Positions 25,789-37,555 of a stretch of 64,000 bases of DNA are shown here, one piece after another. The notes beneath the pieces are model-generated. The model searched no databases. It was not told the origin of the DNA and saw only the letters and a list, made by a program, of their open reading frames with translations. Position 1 is the stretch's first letter; each line of letters opens with the position of its first letter. The stretch comes from Actinomyces faecalis (GTDB lineage Bacteria; Actinomycetota; Actinomycetes; Actinomycetales; Actinomycetaceae), in the NCBI RefSeq assembly GCF_013184985.2, contig NZ_CP063418.1, forward strand, positions 1,054,001-1,118,000, read 5' to 3'. A program made the position numbers and the translations under genes.

Positions 25789-28146
25789 GTGTCCGTGCCT
25801 GTCTCCCCCTCATCGTCAGCCCCCTCCGCCCCGGTACCGCTCGGGTCCCTCCCGGTCCTGGCCACGCCCGTGGACAGGCTGCTCGGCAGACGCACCGCCG
25901 AGCAGCTCGGCCGTCAGGGCGTGGAGACCGCCGGCGACCTGCTGCGCCTGCTGCCGCGGCGCTATGACACCTGGGGGGACCTGACGGACCTGTCCAGCCT
26001 GGTCGAGGGCGAGCAGGTCACTGTCCAGGCCCAGGTCATGCGTGCCTCCGCGCGCCGCTCGCGCGGAGGACGCCCTCCCGCCCTCATGGAGGCGCTGGTC
26101 ACCGACGGCACCTTCAAGATGGACGTCGTCTTCTTCGGCGCCGCCAGGCTCATGGCACACTACGCCGAGCAGCTCTCACCAGGCACCACGGTCCTGCTGT
26201 CCGGCAAGGTCGGGACCCGCCGGGGGCACCGTCAGCTCGCCAGCCCTCGCTTCCAGGTCCTGGACGAGCTGGACGAGGCCGAGCGCGCCGAGCTGCTGGC
26301 ACGACCGATGCCGATCTACCCCGCCACCGAGTCCCTGCCCTCGTGGCGGGTGGCCAAGGCCGTGCGTACCGTGCTCGACCAGCTCACTGACGACGACGTC
26401 CCCGAGCCCCTGCCGGCCCAGGTCCGTCAGAGCCACGGCCTCGTCGACGCCCTGACAGCCTGGCGCTGGGTCCATACGCCCGAGGACGCCCAGCAGTGGC
26501 GTCAGGCTCGCAGGCGCCTGCGCTACGAGGAGGCCTTCGTCCTCCAGACCGCCCTGGTCCAGCGCCGTGCGGCCCACGCCGCCACCCACGCCGCCGTGGC
26601 CTGGCCCCGACCCGGGGCCGGCTCCTTGCGTGCCAGCCTGGACGCCGGCCTTCCCTACGCACTGACCAGCGGACAGCAGCGAGTAGGCCGTGAGCTGGAG
26701 GAGGCGCTGGACTCGACGACCCCGATGCAGACCCTGCTGCAGGGGGACGTGGGAAGCGGCAAGACGCTGGTGGCGCTGCGGGCCATGCTCCAGGTGGTCG
26801 GCGGCGGGGGACAGGCCGCCCTGCTCGCCCCCACCGAGGTCCTGGCAGCCCAGCACCGCTCCTCCCTGGAGAGGCTGCTGGGGCCGCTGGCCCGCGCCGG
26901 GATGCTGGGCGGCGCCAGCCAGGCCACCCGTGTCCTGCTCCTGACCGGCTCCACCCCCGCCCCTCAGCGTCGCGAGATCCTGGCCGCTCTGGCCGCGGGG
27001 GAGAGCGCGATCGTCGTGGGCACCCACGCCCTGCTGTCGGACACGGTCCAGATCCCCTACCTGGGACTGGTCGTCGTCGACGAGCAGCACCGCTTCGGCG
27101 TCGCCCAGCGTGACGTCCTGCGCGAGCGTGGCGACATACGGGACCCGGCCACAGGCGGGCTGCGCACCCCCCACCTGCTGGTCATGACCGCCACCCCGAT
27201 CCCTCGCACCATCGCCATGACGGTCTTCGGCGACCTGGACACCACGGTCCTGGACGAGCTCCCTGCCGGCCGCAGCCCCGTGGGTACCCACCTGGTCCCC
27301 TGGGAGCGCACCAGCTGGGTCGAGGGCATCTGGCAGCGTGCCGCCCGGGAGGTGGCCCGAGGGGGACGGGTCTACGTGGTCTGCCCACGCATCGACGCCG
27401 GCGAGGCCGGAGCCGACGAGGGGGTCGAGGACCCCGAGACCGGCGCCCCGCACGCGGACACGGTCCCGCTGTTCTCGAAGGTGCCAGGGGCTGAACAGTC
27501 GCCGGCAGGACGGGATTCCGTCCCCTCGCGGCCTCTCGCCTCGGTCGAGGACTGGGCCGAGCGCCTGCGCGTCGAGCCCGCGCTGGCCGGGATCGGCGTC
27601 GGCACGCTGACAGGCCGGATGAGCCAGGTGGACAAGGACGCGGCGATGGCGGACTTCGCCGCGGGCCGCACGGCGGTGCTGGTGTCCACCACCGTCATCG
27701 AGGTCGGTGTGGACGTGCCTGAGGCCACCATGATGGTCATCCTGGACGCTGACCGCTTCGGTCTGTCCCAGCTCCACCAGCTGCGCGGACGCGTGGGCCG
27801 CGGGCAGCGCGAGTCGCTGTGCGTGGCGGTCACCGGCGTCGAGGTCGGCTCGCCCGCCTTCCACCGGCTGCATGCCTTCGCCGAGACTCTCGACGGCTTC
27901 CGCCTGGCCGAGGCGGACCTGGAGCTGCGCAGCGAGGGCAACGTCCTGGGTGCGGCCCAGTCCGGCCGGCGCAGCGACCTGGACCTGCTGCGGGTCGCTC
28001 GCGACGGCGGGGTCATCGCCTCTGCGCGCGCCGAGGCCGAGCAGCTGGTAGGCCAGGACCCTGAGCTGGTGGCCCACCGTGACCTCGCCGCAGCGATCGC
28101 GGACCGGCTGGATGAGCGGTCGCGCGCCTACCTCGACAAGACATGA
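25789..28146 (+). CDS. recG: ATP-dependent DNA helicase RecG
   Basis: Branch-migrating helicase that remodels stalled forks and recombination intermediates. The 785-residue protein has an N-terminal wedge/OB region, then superfamily 2 motifs: Walker A GDVGSGKT (319-326), DEQH box (431-434, VVVDEQHRFGV), MTATPIPRT, STTVIEVGVDVPEAT and QLRGRVGRG. The C-terminal RecG extension is present. A poorly conserved insertion near 27400-27540 lengthens the protein. The GTG start has little RBS and may depend on coupling to the upstream gene. Confidence 0.96.
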   Translation: MSVPVSPSSSAPSAPVPLGSLPVLATPVDRLLGRRTAEQLGRQGVETAGDLLRLLPRRYDTWGDLTDLSSLVEGEQVTVQAQVMRASARRSRGGRPPALMEALVTDGTFKMDVVFFGAARLMAHYAEQLSPGTTVLLSGKVGTRRGHRQLASPRFQVLDELDEAERAELLARPMPIYPATESLPSWRVAKAVRTVLDQLTDDDVPEPLPAQVRQSHGLVDALTAWRWVHTPEDAQQWRQARRRLRYEEAFVLQTALVQRRAAHAATHAAVAWPRPGAGSLRASLDAGLPYALTSGQQRVGRELEEALDSTTPMQTLLQGDVGSGKTLVALRAMLQVVGGGGQAALLAPTEVLAAQHRSSLERLLGPLARAGMLGGASQATRVLLLTGSTPAPQRREILAALAAGESAIVVGTHALLSDTVQIPYLGLVVVDEQHRFGVAQRDVLRERGDIRDPATGGLRTPHLLVMTATPIPRTIAMTVFGDLDTTVLDELPAGRSPVGTHLVPWERTSWVEGIWQRAAREVARGGRVYVVCPRIDAGEAGADEGVEDPETGAPHADTVPLFSKVPGAEQSPAGRDSVPSRPLASVEDWAERLRVEPALAGIGVGTLTGRMSQVDKDAAMADFAAGRTAVLVSTTVIEVGVDVPEATMMVILDADRFGLSQLHQLRGRVGRGQRESLCVAVTGVEVGSPAFHRLHAFAETLDGFRLAEADLELRSEGNVLGAAQSGRRSDLDLLRVARDGGVIASARAEAEQLVGQDPELVAHRDLAAAIADRLDERSRAYLDKT

Positions 28147-28266
28147 GCCAGTGCCCCTACCCACGCCCATGGCGGGAGCGGGACAGGACCGGGTATAGGG
28201 TAGAGGCTCCCGTCAAGGACGCCGGGGAGTGGCCCTTGCCTGGAGCCGCTCACGCGGAGGAGGAAC

Positions 28267-29607
28267 GTGGCACGTACTGACAGATCCCAGGACCATGCCG
28301 ACCAGGGGCCGGTGGACCGGCCACGCCTGCCCTTGTCAGTGGTCACCAAGCCCACTGGTGCTGCCTGCAACCTGGACTGCCAGTACTGCTTCTTCCTGTC
28401 CAAGGAGCTGCTCTACGACGCGCCGCGCCAGCTGATGAGCGAGGAGACGGCACGGACCTATATCCGCGAGCTGCTTGCAGCAAGTCCCGACGGTGAGGTG
28501 ACGGTGCTGTGGCAGGGTGGGGAGCCGACCCTGCGCGGCATCCCCTTCTACCAGCGGGTGCTGGAGATGTGTGAGACCTACCGCCGCCCCACCCAGCAGG
28601 TCCGTCACGCGCTGCAGACCAACGCCACCCTCATTGACGAGGAGTGGGCGGCCTTCCTCGCCGAGCATGATGTCCTGGTGGGAGTGTCAGTGGACGGGCC
28701 GGCCCCGCTCCACGACGCCTACCGGGTCAACCGTGGTGGCCGCGGCACGCACTCCATGGTGGTGCGAGGCTACCGGCACCTGCGTGCGGCTGGGGTACGC
28801 ACCAACGTGCTGTGCACGGTCAACGCCGCGAACCAGGACCACCCTCTGGAGGTCTACCGCTACCTGCGTGACGAGCTGGGGGCCTGCTACATCCAGCTTA
28901 TCCCGATCGTTGAGCGGGTCGAGCGTGCCGACCTGGCGACGGCCGAGGCCGGCTGGCGCTCGGCGTCAGGCACGCGCCTGCTCTACACCCAGAGCGGGGA
29001 CGCCGTGACCTCGCGAAGTGTCAGTCCCCTGGCCTACGGCCGGTTCCTGACCACGGTCTTTGACGAGTGGGTCCGTCGCGACGTCGGACGCGTGTTCGTC
29101 CAGGACTTTGACGCGGCGCTGTCTGCTCTCTTCGGCATCTACCCGGTGTGCGTCCACGCCCCCCGGTGCGGCGTCAACCTCGCCATGGAGTTCAATGGTG
29201 ACGTCTACGCCTGCGACCACTGGGTGGAGCCGGACTGGCGGCTGGGCAGCGTCCTGGACAGCTCCTTCGCCGAGCTGGCGGACACGGCGGTCATGCGCCG
29301 CTTCTCGCGCAAGAAGCAGGTGGAGCTGACCGCGCAGTGCCGTCGGTGCCCGGTGCTGGGGCTGTGCCACGGCGGCTGCCCCAAGGACCGTTTTGAGTGC
29401 TCAGTCGACGGCGAGGAAGGGCAGAACTACCTGTGCCAGGGCTACGGCGACTTCTACTCCCACGCCTTGCCTGACCTGCTGGCGATGGCCCGGCTCCTGC
29501 ACACAGGTCGTGCACCTGCCGAGGTGATGGACCCGGGCATACGTGAGCAGATGCGTGCATCCGGGCAGACCGGTCCTGCTGTCAACGAGGAAGAAGGGAC
29601 CCACTGA
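28267..29607 (+). CDS. Anaerobic sulfatase-maturating enzyme (radical SAM/SPASM)
   Basis: A 446-residue radical SAM enzyme that converts the active-site cysteine or serine of sulfatases to formylglycine without oxygen. The SAM cluster motif is C34-NLD-C38-QY-C41 in the family-specific context KPTGAACNLDCQYCFFLSKE. VLWQGGEPTL is the anSME-type GGEP motif. The C-terminal SPASM region carries cysteines for two auxiliary clusters: C295, C301, C316, the CRRCPVLGLCHGGC group and YLCQG. GGAGGAGG precedes the GTG. The stop overlaps the TauE/SafE gene start (TGATG). The only sulfatase in the window, with a C-T-P-A-R motif, lies 12 kb upstream. Confidence 0.9.
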   Translation: MARTDRSQDHADQGPVDRPRLPLSVVTKPTGAACNLDCQYCFFLSKELLYDAPRQLMSEETARTYIRELLAASPDGEVTVLWQGGEPTLRGIPFYQRVLEMCETYRRPTQQVRHALQTNATLIDEEWAAFLAEHDVLVGVSVDGPAPLHDAYRVNRGGRGTHSMVVRGYRHLRAAGVRTNVLCTVNAANQDHPLEVYRYLRDELGACYIQLIPIVERVERADLATAEAGWRSASGTRLLYTQSGDAVTSRSVSPLAYGRFLTTVFDEWVRRDVGRVFVQDFDAALSALFGIYPVCVHAPRCGVNLAMEFNGDVYACDHWVEPDWRLGSVLDSSFAELADTAVMRRFSRKKQVELTAQCRRCPVLGLCHGGCPKDRFECSVDGEEGQNYLCQGYGDFYSHALPDLLAMARLLHTGRAPAEVMDPGIREQMRASGQTGPAVNEEEGTH

Positions 29608-30389
29608 TGGCCATCGTGACCGCCCTGCTCATCGGGGCATGTGTTGGCGTCGTGGTCGGGGCCTTGGGGGCAGGGGGAGGGATCCTGTCGGTCCCGATCC
29701 TGGTCTACCTGCTGGGGCAGTCACCACACGCTGCGGCCAGCGAGTCGCTCGTCATCGTCATGGTGACCGCCCTGGTCTCACTGCCGTCACGTGCGCGCCG
29801 GGGCCAGGTCAGGTGGCGCGAGGGCGTCGTCGTCGGCCTGCTGTCGACCGTCGGCGCAGTCGGCGGCTCCTGGCTCAACGCCCTGGTGGAGGGCGAGGCC
29901 CTGATGGTCGCCTTCTCGGTCCTGCTCGTCGTCGTCGCCGCGGTCATGGCCTGGCGAACACGGCGGACCTACCACCCAGGTGGGGACAGGGCTGGGGGGA
30001 CGACGGCGCAGCCGGCCCCACGGCGCTCCTGGTGGCTGGTGGCGGTGGCGGCCACCGTGACCGGGTTGCTGACCGGTTTCTTCGGGGTGGGCGGGGGCTT
30101 CGCCGTCGTCCCGATGCTGACCCTGGTCCTTGGTCTCGATATCCGTCGCGCCTCGGGGACCTCCCTGGTGGTCATGGTGATCGCGGCGCTGGCGGCCCTG
30201 GCACAGCGGATGACGGGGACGGTGGAGATCGACTGGGCCCTGACGCTGGCCTTCACTGCGGCCTCGGCGGCGGGAGGGGCAGCCGGCGGACCGCTGTCGC
30301 AACGGGCGCGCGCCTCGACACTGAGCTATCTTTTCGTCGCGCTGCTCCTGGCCGTGGCGGTGGTCACTGCCGTCCAGGCACTGTGGTGA
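29607..30389 (+). CDS. TauE/SafE (TSUP) family membrane exporter
   Basis: A 260-residue polytopic membrane protein with about eight hydrophobic segments in two repeats. Each repeat opens with a glycine-rich turn: GALGAGGGILSVPIL near residue 20 and GFFGVGGGFAVVPML near 155, the TSUP family signature. Members export sulfite, sulfoacetate or related organosulfur anions. Translational coupling to the sulfatase-maturating enzyme suggests disposal of a sulfur anion from sulfate-ester or sulfonate metabolism. Direction and substrate are inferred from the family. Confidence 0.85.
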   Translation: MAIVTALLIGACVGVVVGALGAGGGILSVPILVYLLGQSPHAAASESLVIVMVTALVSLPSRARRGQVRWREGVVVGLLSTVGAVGGSWLNALVEGEALMVAFSVLLVVVAAVMAWRTRRTYHPGGDRAGGTTAQPAPRRSWWLVAVAATVTGLLTGFFGVGGGFAVVPMLTLVLGLDIRRASGTSLVVMVIAALAALAQRMTGTVEIDWALTLAFTAASAAGGAAGGPLSQRARASTLSYLFVALLLAVAVVTAVQALW

Positions 30390-30438
30390 GCAGGCCCTGG
30401 CCTGTGGCGGGGGAGGTTATCGAGGAGGGATCGCGAGG

Positions 30439-31659
30439 ATGCCTGAGGCACTGCGGCACAGGGAGATGCGTGAGCACAACCAGGTCCTGGTCCTGGGCCT
30501 GATCCAGCGTTGCGGTCCGGTCACCCGCCCTGAGCTGGGCAGACGCTCAGGGTTGACGAAGGCCTCGATCACGCGGATCGTCCAGGAGCTGGTCAGCCAG
30601 GGCCTGGTCAGTGAGGTTCCGGCGCAGGGCACGAGTACCGGGGGGCGGCCGGCCACCGGCCTGCGGATGAGAGCCGGAGTACTGGCGAGCGTGGGCATTG
30701 AGCTGCGGATCGACAGGTGCGCGGTCCTCCTGCGTGACCTGTCTGGTGCTGAGCTGGGACGCTGGGAGGGACGCATGGTCCCGGGGACTGGTCCCGCGCA
30801 GGTTCTGGCTGAGGTTGGACAGCACATTGAGGACCTGCGGCGGGATTGTCCTCACCGCGTGGTGGGTGCGGGGGTCTCGGTGGGAGGGGCGGCGACCGAT
30901 GACGGACAGGGCATCGCCGACTCCCTCTATCTGGGCTGGAATGACGTCGATGTTGCCAGGCTGCTGGCTCCCTACCTGCCGGGGGTCGTGCTGCGGGTAC
31001 TGGATGTGTCCTGCTGCGCGGCCCAGGCAGGCTTTGACTACCTCAGCTACCAGGCTGGGCAGCGAGGTGACCGGCTGCCTGACAGGTCGGAGCTGGTGCA
31101 CCTGCAGTGCGGTATCGGGCTGGGGGCCGGACGTCCAGGGGGGTGGGACGCGAGCCTGCCGCCCAGGGCGAGCAGCCTGCCGATTGGCCATGCCCCGCTT
31201 GACCCTTCCGGGCCGCTGTGTGGCACCTGTGGCTGGCGCGGTTGTGTGGACGCGGTGCTTGGTTTTACCGCGCTGATGAGGCGTACTGAGGACCTGGGTG
31301 TGGCTCCCAGCCAAGATCCGCGCTACATGGAGGATTATTGCCGCCAGGTCGCCGCTGTAGCGGCTGATGGCGACCGCCGTGCGGTGGATGCGCTGGACGC
31401 ACTGGCTGATGATGTGGCGCGCGCCGTGGTGATGATTGGGCTGCTGGCGCGTCCCAGCCGTATGACGATCGGCGGGTGGCCGGTGTATCTCGGGCCGGCC
31501 TTTGTTGAGGAGGTCGGGCGGCGTGTACGTGCTCACCGGGACTGTGGGTCTCTGACCATCTCGGTGGGTGAGCTGGGTGATGATGCCTCGCTTGTGGGGG
31601 CCTCAATGATTGGTGCGGATGTAGGCCTGCTCGCACGGCTGACAGACCAGGCAGGCTGA
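30439..31659 (+). CDS. ROK-family transcriptional regulator (second)
   Basis: A 406-residue ROK regulator with an N-terminal winged helix (about 12-62, with TRPELGRRSGLTKASITRIVQELVSQGLV) and a ROK domain including GVSVGGAATDDGQGI and the zinc motif CGTCGWRGCVD. The kinase-type catalytic motif is eroded (VLDVSCCAAQAGF in place of the usual D-N-x-A), consistent with a pure regulator. It starts 49 nt after the exporter gene and precedes a truncated sugar-type receptor gene. The likely targets are its own block and the lost transporter. It differs clearly from the ROK protein at 10860. Confidence 0.87.
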   Translation: MPEALRHREMREHNQVLVLGLIQRCGPVTRPELGRRSGLTKASITRIVQELVSQGLVSEVPAQGTSTGGRPATGLRMRAGVLASVGIELRIDRCAVLLRDLSGAELGRWEGRMVPGTGPAQVLAEVGQHIEDLRRDCPHRVVGAGVSVGGAATDDGQGIADSLYLGWNDVDVARLLAPYLPGVVLRVLDVSCCAAQAGFDYLSYQAGQRGDRLPDRSELVHLQCGIGLGAGRPGGWDASLPPRASSLPIGHAPLDPSGPLCGTCGWRGCVDAVLGFTALMRRTEDLGVAPSQDPRYMEDYCRQVAAVAADGDRRAVDALDALADDVARAVVMIGLLARPSRMTIGGWPVYLGPAFVEEVGRRVRAHRDCGSLTISVGELGDDASLVGASMIGADVGLLARLTDQAG

Positions 31660-31848
31660 GACGCCACGGAGCTCGCGGGGCGGGAAACAGCGTGATACGT
31701 AGTTCCTCGCGACGTGGGGGATGAGCCTGCCTGTCCATTTTTCTGGGGCGGTGGGCGTGGTGCCACAGGTGTAGCCAAACGTCGACTATTTAGTTACAAT
31801 CTGGAACGAACGAATCAATGATGACTCGATCTTGACAAAGGAGTTCAC

Positions 31849-32142
31849 ATGTTCCACACCGTCTCTCGCCGGCACCTGCTTGCCGGCGCCGGCCTGAGCG
31901 CCCTCAGCGTCCCGCTGCTGTCTGCCTGTGGACCCAGGTCCGGGTCTGGCAGTGGTGATGCCGCACCTCTGAGCTTCATGGTCCTGGGTGGCAACCAGGA
32001 GCTCAATGCCTATCTGGAAGACACAGTGCTTCCCGCCTTCAAGGAAGAGACCGGACTGGACGTTGAGATCCAAAACTCTGACTGGGGCTCTGCTTTCCAG
32101 AAGGTCACAGGTACCGCACTAAGAGACTGTCTCCTGAGCTAG
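31849..32142 (+). pseudogene. Truncated family 1 solute-binding lipoprotein
   Basis: Start of an ABC sugar-receptor gene cut off after about 90 residues. It has a good RBS (AAAGGAG), a twin-arginine lipoprotein signal (SRRHLLAGAGLSALSVPLLSAC) and the typical mature start (LSFMVLGGNQEL, VLPAFKEETGLDVEIQN). After FQKVTG, near 32112, similarity stops and the frame runs into the 3' end of the convergent rsmD, ending at TAG 32142. Family members are about 400-450 residues, and the permease genes that normally follow are missing. This marks a deletion or rearrangement junction. TACAAT at about 31795 may be its promoter -10 element. Confidence 0.85.
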
Positions 32143-32703
32143 CCCGCCCAGCTCCGCGAACCACAGGCGGGTCTCACCGTAGGTCTTGTTCGCGAAGCAC
32201 CGCATGCCTGCTGGCCAGCTCGGCTCGGGAGAGCGGGTCGAGCGTTCCAGGACGACGACGCTGCGCGCCTCCAGCCACGGGTCCTCCCTGCGGGTCAGAG
32301 GCTCGAGCACGGCTCGCACGTCCGTCTCGCCAAGGTCGTAGGGAGGGTCGATGAGAACCAGGTCCACCGGGGCGCCGGCGGGCCCGGCCAGGTAGGTGGC
32401 TGCCTTGGCGGTCACCGTCCGTACTCCTGGCACCCCCAGGGCGCGGGTGTTCCTCTCACACACCTGGGTGGCGGCGCGAGCGGAGTCGACGAGCACCACC
32501 TCGCCGGCCCCGCGGCTGGCCGCCTCCAGGCCCAAGGCGCCGGAGCCTGCGAACAGGTCCAGCACCCGGGCGCCGTCGACGACGCCGTAGTGCACCAGAC
32601 GCCCGAACAGCGCCTCGCGCACCCGCTCAGAGGTAGGGCGCGTCCCGGAGCGGGGGACCTCCAGCCTGCGTCCGCCGGCGATCCCGGCCACGATCCGCGT
32701 CAT
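32119..32703 (-). CDS. rsmD: 16S rRNA (guanine(966)-N(2))-methyltransferase
   Basis: A 194-residue SAM-dependent methyltransferase modifying G966 of 16S rRNA. The N-terminus MTRIVAGIAGGRRLEVP, the SAM motif VLDLFAGSGALGLEAASRGA and the catalytic DPPYD (LIDPPYD) are present. ATG 32703 follows a -10-like TAGGCT with no RBS. In most actinobacteria rsmD lies on the same strand between recG and coaD; here it is inverted relative to both, and its 3' end overlaps the truncated receptor gene by 24 nt. Confidence 0.93.
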   Translation of the reverse strand: MTRIVAGIAGGRRLEVPRSGTRPTSERVREALFGRLVHYGVVDGARVLDLFAGSGALGLEAASRGAGEVVLVDSARAATQVCERNTRALGVPGVRTVTAKAATYLAGPAGAPVDLVLIDPPYDLGETDVRAVLEPLTRREDPWLEARSVVVLERSTRSPEPSWPAGMRCFANKTYGETRLWFAELGGLAQETVS

Positions 32704-32710
32704 ACCGGCA

Positions 32711-32716
32711 AGCCTA
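32711..32716 (-). promoter_or_regulatory. -10-like hexamer of rsmD (leaderless)
   Basis: TAGGCT on the minus strand ends 7 nt before the ATG at 32703. Confidence 0.55.
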
Positions 32717-32814
32717 TGACACACCGCCCAGCTCACCAGCTCGGCCACCTCACCGACCCGACCAGGCCAGTGGCTCAGTCAGGCGAGACGGGCCGATAAG
32801 ATCAGCCACGTTAA

Positions 32815-36063
<3,249 letters not shown>

Positions 36064-36128
36064 GTGCCTGATGAGGTGCTATGGGGCGTCTCAGGTGCCT
36101 TCGGCACTGGCTGAGCTGCCTCTGAGCA

Positions 36129-36203
36129 CGTCGCTTTCGCTTCTGAACAGTCGATTCCATTGCGGCGCGCATAGGAATCGACTGTTCAGAAGCGAAAACG
36201 ATG
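36129..36203. repeat. Long inverted repeat, copy A
   Basis: Arms of 30 nt (36129-36158 and 36174-36203) match at 28 positions, with the inner 24 bp perfect (36135-36158 with 36174-36197) and a 15-nt loop. It begins 65 nt after the lacZ stop. The outer sequence CGTCGCTTTCGC and inner ACAGTCG recur in a second element at 46345. It may fold into a very stable RNA hairpin or be a mobile palindromic repeat. Confidence 0.85.
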
Positions 36204-36320
36204 GAAGACACAGGCGGGTGCTAGTCGGGGCGCGGGCGAGCGTTGGCGCGCCCCGGCTGCGCCGTCGGCCACAGTGAGGTCGGCGGCGGCGCGTGTCCAG
36301 CGGGGAGGCGGTCAGGGCGA

Positions 36321-36326
36321 TACCCT
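36321..36326 (+). promoter_or_regulatory. -10-like hexamer of coaD (leaderless)
   Basis: TACCCT ends 6 nt before the ATG at 36333, with no Shine-Dalgarno sequence between. Confidence 0.55.
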
Positions 36327-36332
36327 CGCCGC

Positions 36333-36818
36333 ATGACCCTCGCCGTCTACCCTGGCTCCTTCGACCCGATCACCAAGGGTCACCTTGACGTCGTCGCACG
36401 TGCCTGCACCCTGTTCGACCGGGTCGTCGTGGGTATCGCACACAACGCCGCCAAGTCGGGTCACCACCTCTTCGACGCCGAGGTGCGTGCCCGGCTCGCG
36501 CGCCAGGCGTTGGCGGACCTGCCCGGGGCCGAGGTGGACCTGGTGCCGGGGCTGCTGGCGGACTACTGCCGCGAGCGCGGGGCCACTGCCATCGTCAAGG
36601 GGCTGCGCAACGGGACGGACCTGGACGCCGAAGTGCCCATGGCACTGCTCAACCGGGACCTGGGCGGTCCTGAGACGGTGTTCCTGACCGCCGCCCCGGC
36701 ACACGCTCACGTCTCCTCCTCGCTCGTCAAGGACGTGGCCCGCCACGGCGGAGACGTCTCGGGGCTCGTCCCGGACGTGGTCCTGGCCGTCCTGTACCAG
36801 GAGCTGGGCCGGGACTGA
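36333..36818 (+). CDS. coaD: Phosphopantetheine adenylyltransferase
   Basis: Penultimate enzyme of coenzyme A synthesis, transferring AMP from ATP to 4'-phosphopantetheine. The 161-residue protein has the nucleotidyltransferase start AVYPGSFDPITKGHLD (TxGH motif), VKGLRNGTDLDAE and the C-terminal HVSSSLVKDVA. ATG 36333 is where conservation begins, and a TACCCT hexamer lies directly upstream. It heads the conserved actinobacterial run coaD-DivIVA-like-DUF177-rnc-mutM. Confidence 0.96.
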   Translation: MTLAVYPGSFDPITKGHLDVVARACTLFDRVVVGIAHNAAKSGHHLFDAEVRARLARQALADLPGAEVDLVPGLLADYCRERGATAIVKGLRNGTDLDAEVPMALLNRDLGGPETVFLTAAPAHAHVSSSLVKDVARHGGDVSGLVPDVVLAVLYQELGRD

Positions 36819-36875
36819 CAGCGCGAGCCGCTCCCACCACCAGCCACCCCAGACACCTCAAGGAAGGATGACCTC

Positions 36876-37463
36876 GTGACGACCAGGCCAGACGCGGGAG
36901 ACGACCTGCTCGCGATCCTCAGCGAGCTCGACGCCCTGATCTCGGGCTCGCGGACGATGCCGATGAGCGCCTCCGTCATCGTCAACCGGGAGGAGGCGCT
37001 CGACCTCGTCGAGCGCGCCCGCCAGGCCGTGCCCGGGGCCGTGCGTCGGGCCGAGGACATCGTGGCGGACGCTGACGCCGTGGCCGCCCAGGGGCGCCAG
37101 GAGTCCGAGCGGCTCGTGAGCCGTGCCCACGAGGAGGCCGAGCGCCTGGTGTCCGCGGAGAACGTCGTGCGTCAGGCCAACGACCGTGCTGACGCGATCA
37201 TCGCGGCGGCTGAGGAGAAGGCCGCCCAGCAGCGGCACGGTGCTGACGACTACAGCGACCGCACCCTGGCTGCCCTGGAGATCGAGCTGGGCCGGATCGG
37301 GGACCAGGTGCGTGCCGGTCGCGAGGTCCTGGCCGGTCGCCTTCAGGCCCGCAGCGCCTCGGGCTACGGCCCCGGACACACCGAGTCCGAGCGCTCCGAG
37401 CCCACCCGCCGCTCCCTGCGGTCCTCAGCCAGCTGGTCGGTGGACCCCTCCGCCCAGCGCTGA
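36876..37463 (+). CDS. DivIVA-like coiled-coil protein (Rv2927c type)
   Basis: A 195-residue, mostly helical, charged protein. A short conserved start (DDLLAILSELDALISGSRTMPMSASVIVNREE) is followed by a long predicted coiled coil (about 45-165) rich in Ala, Glu, Arg and Gln, then a polar tail. Position between coaD and DUF177 matches Rv2927c of M. tuberculosis, annotated as DivIVA-like. A role in polar growth or cell-wall organisation is suggested by that likeness but not shown. AAGGAAGG lies upstream of the GTG. Confidence 0.75.
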   Translation: MTTRPDAGDDLLAILSELDALISGSRTMPMSASVIVNREEALDLVERARQAVPGAVRRAEDIVADADAVAAQGRQESERLVSRAHEEAERLVSAENVVRQANDRADAIIAAAEEKAAQQRHGADDYSDRTLAALEIELGRIGDQVRAGREVLAGRLQARSASGYGPGHTESERSEPTRRSLRSSASWSVDPSAQR

Positions 37464-37555
37464 GAGCCCGGCCCTGTGGTTCCAGGTGCCGAGCGGGGCA
37501 GGTAGATTCGCACCGCAAGGTCCTCGTCCTGGACCGTGAGCATGAGGAGGAAGCC

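Noticed and set aside
26176..28170. Open frame of 664 codons antisense to recG
   Set aside because: Repetitive Gly/Gln/His-rich translation typical of the reverse strand of a GC-rich gene; recG motifs on the plus strand are unambiguous.
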